From Salarias fasciatus (Eukaryota; Chordata; Actinopteri; Blenniiformes; Blenniidae), in contig NC_043764.1 of NCBI RefSeq assembly GCF_902148845.1, positions 24,967,594 to 25,031,593 on the forward strand: a stretch of DNA of 64,000 bases, given 5' to 3'. The stretch's first letter is position 1, and every line of letters begins with the position of its first letter. Below the pieces are notes generated by a model that had not been told where the DNA came from, made no database searches, and saw nothing but the letters and a program-made list of their open reading frames with translations. Below, one piece after another: positions 1 to 11,400 of this stretch. Position numbers and translations under genes: made by a program.

Positions 1-1338
1 TTATTTCTGGCACAGCGCTGGGAGCTGGACCTAGGCGTGTGAGAGATTGTCCGGCCAAATCTCAGAGGAAAACGCTGTCATAGATTGAGATATTTGAAGT
101 TCCTCTTTCAGGCATGGACTCGTGGTGTGTGAAATGTGTTGATAGATCGTAATTTAATGACCGTCCGTCTTCTGCCTGCTGCCAGCTGACACAGAGAAAC
201 AGCACGGCACACTGACGGGAAATTTACTACAGCAGCTCTGATGCTTGTTTATGAACTGTGGAAGAGAACTGAAGCTCCACAGGGAGAACATTCAGACTCC
301 GCACAGAAAACCATAGCGTCCGTCTTTCCACCGTCAGACTCTTTAATCACCGCTTTGTCATTAATTCAAGGAGAATTCATCTGTTCAGCCAACGTCTCCT
401 CTCCGCCCCGACTCTTTTTCACCGTGTCCTCCCGCTCGCCGCCTGTCACGTAGGGCCGTTAAGGGAGCAAAGTGGATTGTGAATTAATTTTGCTGCTTTA
501 CTGCTCTGTAACAAAACGTCCGCTAAGACCGGAGGAGCCGGGATAATGACATTAGAGTGATTCTCAGGGAGCTTACTGTCCCACCTCCCCTGCAGCAGGG
601 CGCCGAGGCCGCACCGAGATAGACGTCTTATGTGAACCTGGCGGGGAAAACCGTCCAGTCCGCTGACACCAGGGACCGCGGAGCCTCCGCCGATCAATGG
701 CTTTAGGTCAGGGCAGGCAGAGTGCGCACACACTTCATGTGTGTGTGTTACCCTGGAAAGAAATACCGTTTTTCTTATTAAAGAAAAAGTAGGAAGCCAC
801 CATTTAATTGCCAAGATATGATAAATCTAAGTAAACCACGATTTTTATTTGTGTATGTGGATATATGAATTCACCTGGAGGCACTGAATACCAACAATAT
901 TACCTTACCGTCACGTGTGTGTGTCTCTGTGTGTGTGTGTGTGCGAATCCCTGACAATAAAACTGGAAGACAGAGTATTTTTCTTCTTTTCTTTCTTTTC
1001 TTCAATAACTTTCAGTGTGTACACTGCAGGTGTGACCTGCTGTTAGTCGGGCTGACTCAGCCAGTCGGCATCCCTGCTTTGGATGCGAGGAAGAGAGCTT
1101 CGGCCCTTTGGCCTCCAGCAACAAAAGGGGGACGGGAGGCAAAGAGGCTGCAGAGCCGGGATGGAAACACACAAGCTGTGTGTATTAACAGCTTACACTA
1201 ACTATAAATCATCACGCAGAGGGGAGGGACTCTGCACACTTGTATGGAAGGGCGCATGCGAACATTACCTTCAAGAAACATACAGTGTGTGCTCTGCACC
1301 TTAATCACAATAACACACGTGTAGAAACAGAAACCCCC
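1..1338. other. Noncoding DNA far upstream of avpr2
   Basis: I see no exon, RNA gene or transposon that I can support here. Open frames are short and lack recognisable protein character. A short (GT)n tract lies near 915-943. The stretch may hold regulatory DNA for avpr2 or for a gene to the left, but nothing in it decides this. Confidence 0.5.
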
Positions 1339-1351
1339 TCTCTCTTTCTCT

Positions 1352-1394
<43 letters not shown>
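1339..1394. repeat. (CT)n microsatellite
   Basis: Pyrimidine tract, nearly pure CT over its second half, directly followed by a TATA-like ATATATAG. It may act as a promoter-proximal CT tract, but it is also an ordinary microsatellite. Confidence 0.85.
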
Positions 1395-1401
<7 letters not shown>

Positions 1402-1951
1402 GACTTCATAGGTATGTGTAACATCCTCCCTCCACTCCTGGCTGCAGGCTCCACCCTCAGTCCTAGAGGACAGGCTGGTTGACCCAGGAGGAGGGGATAG
1501 CGGTGGAGGGAGAGAGGGAGGGAGAGAGGGAGGGAGGGCTGAGGTAGGAGCAGACCCAGCTCACATTCATTTCTGTTTGTGGTGTTGGAGAAGCAGCACA
1601 TTGCAAAGGCGTAACGTGACGCAGGAGGACCTGGGACACACATGGCTTTCTAATGGATTACTCTGAGAAGCAGTCCTGAGCTGCAGCGCTGTGATCAGAA
1701 ACACAGAGGACCTGCACAGCTGCTTCTTCAACACTAACAACCAAAAAAAGAAAAGTTGCCTGACTTCAATGAAGAGAAATTGATTTTTCTTTTATTAATT
1801 GTGTTTCCTCCTGCCTGATCTAATTCATTCAGGAAATAACTGATATCACACTGAGTGAAGAGACACTGATTGAGAGCTTTGAAGATGTGAACATTTTGGA
1901 ATATGATTCTTTTTGGGATTCAGCTTCAGCACTGAGGAGGATTACATATAA
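1395..1951 (+). promoter_or_regulatory. Candidate promoter and noncoding first exon of avpr2
   Basis: A TATA-like ATATATAG lies near 1396-1403, followed by purine-rich GGGAGGGAG repeats (about 1505-1540) and a GTGACGC motif near 1616. The stretch ends at GTAAGT (1952-1957), a good splice donor sequence. The avpr2 coding exon has a strong acceptor only two bases before its ATG, so an upstream exon is needed, and this is the best candidate seen. No ATG-led frame here continues into the receptor, so it would be 5'UTR. It is 6.5 kb from the acceptor and the assignment is inference. Confidence 0.3.
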
Positions 1952-1983
1952 GTAAGTAGCTACCTATTTCAACACTCTATTTC

Positions 1984-2018
<35 letters not shown>

Positions 2019-2913
2019 ACCATATATATTTACATTTGTCACACGTTGCTTAGCGCTGCAGAAAGTCATTCACGTGCGTTCAGGTCTTTTTTTTTTTTTT
2101 TTTTTTTTTTTGTCTGTATCTCTGCAGCTCAGATATGACTTATCATTTATTGGTGCACTTATTCGTTCCCCACCCTCAGATTTCATCACCTGAGACATTT
2201 TTTCCCCCACAGTTTATGTTGCTATCATTAATAAAAAAAAAAAAAAAAAAAAATTCACATTGATTGTGCGAATAAATTGGAATTTTACAAGATAAAAAAT
2301 GGACGCATGAAAAATTAAATAAAGCAAAACAAATCTGCTTTAGTCATGCCAAAATCTTTCGGAAAGTTCATTATTTGATCGCCTTTTGCAATATTATTTT
2401 AAATGTATTCACTTGTTTTATAAAAAACATTTGCTTTCACATATGACCTTTGCACATATTTCTCTTTTGGAACATCAAAACAAGACAACAACAAGACAAT
2501 CACAATGAATTAATTACTTTTTTCAATGAAATTTCATTGACTCTACTAAAGACAGTCCTGATTCCCTAATTTAATATCTGTGTTGGATCACCTGGATTTT
2601 ACAGCATTTTTTCCTTTAAGTTTAATCTATGGATTAAAAAAGCTGAAGGGAGCTGTCAGCTTGCTCATGTAATGTTAATGGGGTGTAATGGTGACGGCTC
2701 TTAATGCTTTTCTCCCACAGCCACAGACAAGAGCAAAGCAAACTCAAAGAAAAGGACACATGTGAGAGAGTCTGCCATGCACTGAGGACAAGGTGAGAGG
2801 CCACAGACAGCGGTCTGTCTCTGTGCACGTGCACGCCCTTCCCTTATTTTCAGAGAAAAATCAAGTCTGTGGATGACAAACAGATTAGAGCAGATCTGTT
2901 GTCCCTGTCTGGA

Positions 2914-2915
<2 letters not shown>

Positions 2916-3002
<87 letters not shown>
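2916..3002. repeat. (GT)n microsatellite, about 87 bp
   Basis: Uninterrupted GT dinucleotide array of about 43 units. It is the longest pure dinucleotide tract in the avpr2 upstream region and is probably length-polymorphic. The Cys-Val and Thr-His reading frames across it are artefacts. Confidence 0.95.
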
Positions 3003-3004
<2 letters not shown>

Positions 3005-5271
3005 AGTACGCACAAACGCTGTCAAAATCTCATAAAATCTGTGCCAAACTTTAATAGAAGTCACAGAATCAGATGATGGAAATTTGAAGAGGAGAGTTTA
3101 CAGCAATTACACAATTAAAGAAACATCTTTGACTTGTCGGCTGTGTCAACAAATCTTGGCAGGGGCTCTTCTGTAATTGCAGCCCTCTGTTTATACCACA
3201 TGAAGTGTTTGAAAAGACTTTTCCCATTAATTATAAACTATCCTCTCCTTTTGGTGTTACACAATCCATACACACTGCCTGCTATAGTGAGCGCCATCAG
3301 GCAAAATCATCATCATCATTACTGTTGCTTTCATGGTCAATTAAGCAGTGTGTCCCACAGAGAATCATTTCATTGTGTTTGCTTCATGATCTGAAAGTAT
3401 CAACTGCGTCCTCCGGGTGCTGCCAGAGCTGACGGAGGAACACTGCAGCCCACTTTCCTTTCTCCAGGAGGTTTTCCCTGACTTCTGTATCGGCCTTGTG
3501 ATGGGGAATCAGTTCTGCTTTGTGTAAAGGACCTGTTTGTTGGCAGTGGGCTGGTTAATGATACATAACAAGAACAACAGTCAATGATCTTATGAGCGGG
3601 GCTTTTATCAGTGGTGATAAGGAAAAAGTTGGACCTGTGTTCTTCCTTTGAGTTTTATGGAGAAAAAAAAAAAATAACTGCAATATTTGCAGACGCAGAG
3701 GTGGAAGAGCATACCTGGGAAACATGGCAGTGACTGACTGACTGTGTGTGTGTTTGTGTGTGTATGTGTGTGTGTGTGTGTGTGCAGCCAGGTGTGGTCC
3801 CGCATGATTAAGGTTTAATGGACTGTTTGGGCAGGACAGTAAAGGAGCGGGTTGTGTTATTGCTGATGTGGGCTGCAGTTTGTGGTGAAGACCAGAACCT
3901 GTGTCACAGAAACCGAAAGGAATAAATCGCGATGGAGAGCTGTTAGTCTGATTTCCAATGAGTACAGCAGGTGCAGCCACAAACTGAAAAGCATAAATGC
4001 ATAGAGAGTCTGCACCTGCGTCTGACCCGACAGAATCGAGAGGGCGAATTTATGCCGCGAGTGAGTGTGCCGGTGGGAGGTTTAATTTATCCACATGTGG
4101 GGCTCCAAGAAGCAGCCGAAGTCATTCTGGCTTTATCATGCAGATGAAATGCGGCACCGGCCTAGTTTGTATCCCCCACATGACTCATTGAGGCCGTTAT
4201 TGTGCAAGAAACTATTGATCAATATGTAAATAAAGAGAGAAAAGCAGCATGGCATACCAAAGCGTAGGAACTACTACGACTCATCCAATACGTTAACTTG
4301 CAGTGAATTTAAGTGCAGCCTGAGCCAGACCATTTCAATTCTGCCTTCTGTCTGCATAAGTTGATCAATGAGGGTGATAATAGAATGAAAACAAACATGT
4401 ATATTAAGTGGCTGGTTTGGAAACAGAGATATGGGCTGCTGGATGTGAAAGTAGTGGGGCTGCTAATGAGACCTGAGGAGGTCCTCATTAATCAGATTTG
4501 CTCAGACCCGGTCAAAGGGAGCTAATCAAGGAGCTGACCAACACACACACGGTGGCAGGGAAGTGATGGATCGTTCATTAGGTTGGGATTATTGCACCGG
4601 TGCATAAATTCACTCAGTAAACGCTTAAAGAGTCATAGCAAGGGTTCAGCAATTGGCCCATGTTTACTTCACAACTCCCCACAAATTAAAACAAACCAGA
4701 ACAGAAACCAAAAATTAGACAGATCTCATTGAAGTGTCTGCACGCTAAATTATTGACACGACTCTTTAAGCTATCAGATGATCTGTCAGCAATAAAAAAA
4801 CTGATCAGGTTTTTGAACAAAGGCCTCTCTTGGAGGGAAAAAAAGATTCATGAAGAAACTGGCCAGATAAAAATCACCATGCAGACATCAGAAACGTTCA
4901 TGTTGATTATCTTTCACAACACTGTCACGAGGAACCGAATCAGTTCACCACTAATACTCTGGTAAACAGGACATGAGTGAAAAATCACTGACAGACAACC
5001 GCTCCTGCTTCTGTTGGCTCAGCCAGCCAGAGATTAGAGTGTTTCTAAATAGATAATTGTAATGAGTTGCTAAAGTGTTCCTGATGCATTACTCACAGCG
5101 ATTATCATCTAGACCGTCTCGCTCGTCACACTGGTGTGAGAATCTGAGTTTATGAGTCCTGCTTAACTTTTCTGTGCTTGTTTTCTTTTTCTCTCTAGTT
5201 TCTTCCAAAAACAGCAGCCGAGGTGAAAATTTCTTGTCGGGGTGTGTGTGTGTGTGTTTATTTGTGTGCAC

Positions 5272-5372
5272 GTGTCCAGGGTGTAACTGGGTGTAGCACG
5301 CGTTTGATCATTGTTCGCAGGGACCGGCTCCACCCTGAATGGGATAAACCTGCTTAGAAGATAGATGCAACA
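5272..5372 (+). repeat. Decayed teleost retroposon tail fragment
   Basis: The words CCAGGGTGTAAC, CGGCTCCACCCTGAATGGGAT and a following AGATAGATG occur in the order of the common teleost retroposon 3' tail (GGACTGGCGACCTG, CCAGGGTGTACC, GGCTCCAGC, GGATAAGC, GGATGGATGG). The better copy is at 35.2-35.5 kb. The exact LINE or SINE family cannot be fixed without a library. Confidence 0.4.
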
Positions 5373-8300
5373 AACCAAACTGCTTTATCTTGAATTGATT
5401 TTTCCCTTAATGCCACCAATCCTGAGTCCTCACTTCATTTTACACAGCCTGCACCGTTCTTAACTAAAAGTCTGCTTTTATTTCTTGCTCCTACCAGAAC
5501 GTCAGCCACGATCTTCATAAACCAATTCAAGAATGTATTTTTTTCTTACGCAAATGCATCTTGAGATTAATTTTCGAAACTAGAAGCATTTTTCAAAATC
5601 CCCACGTCTCCCAGGTCGTGTTTACTTAGACCAACTAACCATACAACGGGCAATGTTTCTATAAGCCATCGGGTTGTGAACAAACTTTGGGATGTTTGAA
5701 AAGGACTTGGACAAAAAGCAGATTGTGTTTAGATCTTGGCATAGCTGGAAGATGACGTAGTTTGTCAAAGAGAATGACCAAAACATGTGTGTGTGTGTGT
5801 GTGTGTGCTCAGCAGACAGTGGCATGACTGGGACGTTGAAAGATGCTCTGAGATGCTCTGCGGCTGTAACGCTTCTTGTGAATGCGTACGCCTTAACTAC
5901 CTGTTAGCGTTGTCCCCCGAGGCGCTACGAGGCAAAGCAGCGCGGGATTGGGGAGTACGTGGAAATGGATGGTTGCACACTGGTTTGCCTCTGGAGGAGC
6001 CTGAGAAGGAGGGACCGGCTGTCATTAATCACAGTGAAAGCTTTAAAGTCAAGAGGGGAAGCCGCATGCTACGCTGACGACTAAAAGCAGCAGCTACAGT
6101 CTGTCCGGTGGCGGGATTGAATAATTCCTGCTTTACGTTGAGTGGGACGGACAGATGGGAATGACGCGATGTACTCGGAATACATTAACCTGCTTCCGAC
6201 AGGATCTGCAGACATTCTTCACTTCTCTCGGCTTCAGGTTGAGAAGCGTCGTCCTCTGAAAGGGAGTCGCACTGCCAAGAGTTTCACTGTTGCGCTGTTC
6301 GTGAACCGGCTGCGTTGAGCAATGTGAAGACAATTCGTCTTGATTTCTTGGATGCGCAGGCAAAATGCAAATGAGCCTCCAGCGTATTTGGAGAAATCAC
6401 ATGGCGTCCTTCAGGAAAACAGAGGCTGCTCAGAATTTTCGAGAATAATAGTTTGATTTGACAGGAGGAATCCACCTTGAGCCTGAAAGCATACACCATG
6501 CTGGAGTTTCTTCTTTATGCTTGCGTAAAATACAGCTTATTAGATCAGCATGACCTGGATTCCTTTCTAAGGCCATGTAGGTAGTACGGCACCTTCCTAC
6601 AAGCCATGACTCCAATTCTGACCGGAGACACACTTGACAAAAGAATTTCACATCAGAAATTAGTCACATGGGGAAAATATACATAATGAGATTATGCAGG
6701 AGGGCTTAAAGGGCCACAGACAGACAAAGAATCCTCACATGAATTATGCCATAATTACAGAGGGGGGCACCGGGCTGTTCAGGTTCTGATGAAGAGAGGC
6801 CCTCAGAGTCCTTGATCAAAAAAGGGAGTCATTGTTTCAACGTCTAATTGAAGAAGCGTAATAAACACATAATAAGAAACAATATTACCTTCTTTGATCT
6901 GAAAGCGTCTCTGGACGGGGCCAAATAAAAGAGGAGAATTCTTAAAAGCTATTAAACCGATTAAGCTGAAGCGGCATATAACGAATGTTTGATTTAGTGT
7001 AGCCTTCTAAGGCAGCGGGAATCCACTGGAAGCAAAAGGGGAGCAGTTGTCGGTCTTCTCAGAAACGGTTCTGCTCAGATTCCCTCGGTTTGACGCGCTG
7101 CTCTTCCTTTGGTGCTGGGCGGCGGAGTCCAGCTGGCCTGGCCTGTCATGCGTTCATGCATTCCTCTGGCAGAGTCGCTACGCAAAGCCTGACAGTATCC
7201 TCAGCTGTGTTATCGCAGCCGGCGCGACCAGCTACCGCAAGCAAATTGGTCATTAGGTCGTTATAGTGAGAACAACCCCGTAATGTCTTCTGATTCATGC
7301 TCAATTGTTTGATGCTATTTTTAGGCATGGAAAGTTTCCAGCACCTACTCAGCTTGTGTATCTTGACCGCTCCCTGCACATTAGTCAAAATATTACTTCA
7401 GTGCTCTGTCAATCATGGAACACTCCTGCATAACTATTAGTGCACAACTCTCTTCACGGCTATATTTGGACACCTTATCTTATCATCCTCTTTCACAGAT
7501 CTATTCTGTTACCTTCTCTGGTCTTTTTTTTTTTTTTCCTTTCCCCACACTGCCTCTATCGTCAAATACTTTGTTCTGCAGTTTGTTTGACCAAGGCTAC
7601 ACCCGGCATCCCTCCGCTTCCTGTTACTTAAACTGTCATCTCATTTCTGTCAACCTGATGCTCTTTTTAGCCATTTATTTATAAGTCAAGAAAAATAAAT
7701 GTAAAATTCATTGAGATGAAGAGATACTATGTTGGTGGGGGGAGGACGAAGGGGGAAAGATTGCTTGGATGCATGAGAGAAATCTGGAGAAAGAGGAACG
7801 AAAAGAGGAATGTATGGGGGTAAGCATGGGATGAGAGCGATTAGGGGAGGTGAAGGAATAAGAGCGGAGGGATTGAAGGGGAAGCTGTCAAGTCAACCTT
7901 GAGAAAGTATGAGAAAGAAAATATACGGGGCTGGACTTGCGTCAGACAGAATGGGGAGCGATGAGACGCGCACAAACAGACAGCCCCAAAACTTATTAAA
8001 AAATTTTGAGAGGCAGCTACATTCACATGGCAGCGTAATTGGTACCAAGTCTGGCTTTCATTAGTTTCACTCAAATGTCTTGATGCTGCACAAAGGAAGC
8101 TATTTGTAGTCTGCGATGTGAAACTGCTGCTGATGCTCCCGCAACAGAAGTCCCCATCAGCAATTCCCTCATCAGCGCCCATGTAAAATAAATGAGCTGA
8201 GTGTTCTGGTTTTGATGCTTGGCTGTTTAATAAAAACATATTTAGATGACTCAGCTGACAAATTCAAAGGCAAATAAGTCCATCGGACATTAAACATAGG

Positions 8301-8425
8301 TCTGCCTGATAATTCATAACAAGGAAACTCTTTGTACCATACATTTTTTAATAGTCTTATGACCTGCGTTCCAGCAAAACACAAACAGCAACTGGCCTCA
8401 TTAATGTGCTGATTGTTTTACAGGA

Positions 8426-11400
8426 ATGGAAAGCATCAGTGTGGAAACAGACTGGGATGGGTTAGGCCTGTCCCCTCTGGGCGCCACAGGAAGACACAAC
8501 TTCTCCTCCGCCTTCGTCTCCGAGCTCAACTCCTTCAACGCCTCCCACAGCGGAGGATCCCTGTTCGGGATCTTCCCCGAGAATGGCTCCAGCCACTCGG
8601 CCCGCACCACGCCCCAGCCCCGGGTGCGAGACCCGAGCCTGGCCCGGGCCGAGATCGCCGTGCTCGGGGTGGTGCTGGCTCTCACCACGCTGGGGAACGG
8701 CCTGGTGCTGTGGCTGCTGCTGAGGAGGAGGAAGCACAACGCGCCCATGCACGTGTTCATGGTCAACCTGTGTGTGGCTGACCTGGTGGTGGCGCTCTTT
8801 CAGGTCAGTTCTCGGGTTTTATAGAGCGTCAGAAGAACTGGAAATATTCAGTCATCACTCAAGCATTGGAGATGTGAACATTTACTTCTTGCTTCTTCAA
8901 CACAAAGATTACTTTGATTTACAATCATACAAATTTCCACTGAATTGAAGTGTTTCTTTTAGCTCCATGCATTAGTCTTGTTTTATTCATTAATATGAAA
9001 ATAACTAAAGGAAAAGGCTCATGATTTTCTTTTTCTTCATATATATATCGTACTAATTTTCAGTAAAAACACATCAAAAACATTTCAAATAAGACCATCT
9101 CAATTTATATTAAGGGATTTCATTTTCTATTCCTACTTTATCAAACTAGAGGTCTCGTTTACCAAGATCCTGTGGAAGACAGGATGGTTAAATTACTCAC
9201 TAATATGCTTTTAGTTTGCCTGCATTTTGTGGGGGATCAAATTAAAAACAACACAAGCCATATGAAGCATTGAAAAACCCTCTTAACCTCAGTTGACTGA
9301 AGGATTTGACCTTTTTTTAAACTGTTTGTGGTGGTTTTTCAATCTGTGCCTGCAGGTCCTTCCTCAGCTCATATGGGACATCACCGAGCACTTTCAGGGA
9401 CCGGACTTTCTCTGCCGGTCCATCAAGTACCTACAGATAGTGGGCATGTTTGCGTCCTCCTACATGATAGTCGCCATGACAGTAGACAGGCACCACGCCA
9501 TCTGCTGCCCGCTGCAGGCCTACCGTGGAGGAGCCATGTCCCGCTGGAACACCCCTGTCATTATAGCCTGGGCCCTGGCACTGGTGCTCAGCGTACCCCA
9601 GGTAGGACGGGCACGGACGAAGCCCTTCGCACGCAGCACAACGCAGAGCGCAGAGGAAAACGGAAATGAGAGCCCAGCGTGTGTGCGCGCACACCGGGCA
9701 GAGCTCAAGATGTTGGTTTTCAGTTAATGAGCTCAGCTGACAGGAGAGGAAACGGGCGAGTCTGCGGGTGAGCTGACGGCCCTCCCTTTGTTCCGTCTGC
9801 CAGGTGTTCATCTTCTCCCGCTCGGAGGTGGCGCCCGGACAGTTCGAGTGCTGGGGCCACTTTGCGAAGCCATGGGGGCTGAAGGCCTACGTCACGTGGA
9901 TGACTGTGGCCGTCTTCGTCCTGCCCGCCCTCATCATCACCGTCTGTCAGGTGTAGCCCCTCTATTCCGCATATACTTATGGGGAGGGCCCTGAGTTCTT
10001 TTATACTACCTTATTTTGTTTTAAAAGTGCTTGAGTTGTAAATTTTTTTAACTGAGCTGAAACAAATAGAAAGACCAATGAAATTTAATGACCAGCCGTC
10101 ACTCTCTCAAGTTTCAAACCACCAAACTGTATTAAACCTTTTGTCACAAATAACAATGCACAATAAACAATGAATAGAATCTCCCCTCTCCCACAGTCAA
10201 CCAATCAATTAAGTCCATCAAATGCAAATGAAAACAAAAAAAAAAACTCAGTGGGCCCACTCTCACACTGCACACCCACACAGACCTCAAATTAAAAGTT
10301 CCGTTGCAGGCCTGAAGCGAGGCTCGTGTGCGGTGTGGCCTAAAACTGAATGGCCGCTTCACTCTGAAGAGCACTGAAAAGAAAAGTTGGTACCGTTTGG
10401 GCAGAGAACTCCCTGATGAACACCAGTCCTTGGTCCCGAGTGCAGGATGCAGGTCTTAGCCGGATGCAGGCCTCTGCAGACTGCAGGCCTCAGCACGTGC
10501 GCAGGCCCAGGCTCCCTCACCTCCCAGTCACCAGCCAGCAGCAGCAGCCCAGCGACGGTCAGGAGCAGCCATGGAAACTCCTCCACCTCCTCGGGAAAAA
10601 CGCCACTCTGCAGCCTGTAGTACTCACTGTTCCAGTAACTAACTTGGCTGAAAGTCCGCTCCTTGGTCAGCAGCAAACACCGCGTGTCAGTGGCGGCCTT
10701 AATTGATCCACTTCTCCAGTGAAAACACGGCGCCTCTGAGTCCACGGCAGGATAAACGATACAAAAACTCCGTGCTGGAAGTCCTCAGTCCGTTTACACC
10801 CAAAAGTACATGTATTCGGAATCTCTTCAGCCGACTTTCGAGTAGAAAATCCACAGATAATCCCACACATGCATCTATTTCGTCCGTTTTCTTTCCACCC
10901 GTTTTTTTCCATCCCTGTTCATTGCTGCTCCTTAGCCCAACTCGTTCCTCCGCCCCTCAACAACCAATCAGCTTTCCCCATTTGTCTCAAACACACACAG
11001 TACTTCCGATTCACCCAGTGACCCTTCAAAATAAAATACACATTCAAAACAGTTTTAAATGGCAATAAGGCACTCATAATACTTAGAACACTTTAAACAA
11101 TCAAATCAAATAATGAAATTCTCATATTCACCAGACATGAACTACATTCTCTTTTCTTCTTTTTAATTTTTCAAACATTTCCCAGTAATGAGCTCCTTTT
11201 TTAAAAAAGAAAAAAACTTTAGACACTTTTAACCATGGGTTAACCTGGTTACATCCTCCCCCTTCTAAACATCTGATGTCCTCAGCAGACTTTACAAACT
11301 ATACATCTGGGATCACCTTTTAGTTGGGAGGGTACATATTACACACTTATTTTTTGCTCTTTCCAATTTTAATGGTTACACCTCTGTGTACTATGACAAG

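Larger units (their letters stand above)
1952..8423. other. Long noncoding stretch upstream of the avpr2 coding exons
   Basis: No supportable exon. It contains an (AC)n tract (1985-2016), poly-T (about 2087-2111), poly-A (about 2233-2253), (TG)n tracts (3743-3783, 5239-5258, 5788-5808) and a retroposon fragment near 5.3 kb. Blocks at about 4430-4520, 6715-6990 and 8030-8400 are homeobox-site-like (TAAT/ATTA) unique sequence of the kind seen in fish conserved noncoding elements, but conservation cannot be judged from one sequence. If the first exon near 1.4-1.95 kb is real, this is intron 1. Confidence 0.45.

Noticed and set aside
2701-3015. Poly-Thr-His and poly-Cys-Val frames
   Set aside because: Translations of the (GT)n microsatellite.
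9293-9727. Open frame longer than avpr2 exon 2 on both sides
   Set aside because: Only 9356-9601 matches the receptor; the flanks are intron with clear acceptor and donor.
10359-10745. Open frames repeated in both LTRs (here and near 17722-18108)
   Set aside because: They are identical because the LTRs are identical. They show no protein family character and lie in a noncoding regulatory repeat.
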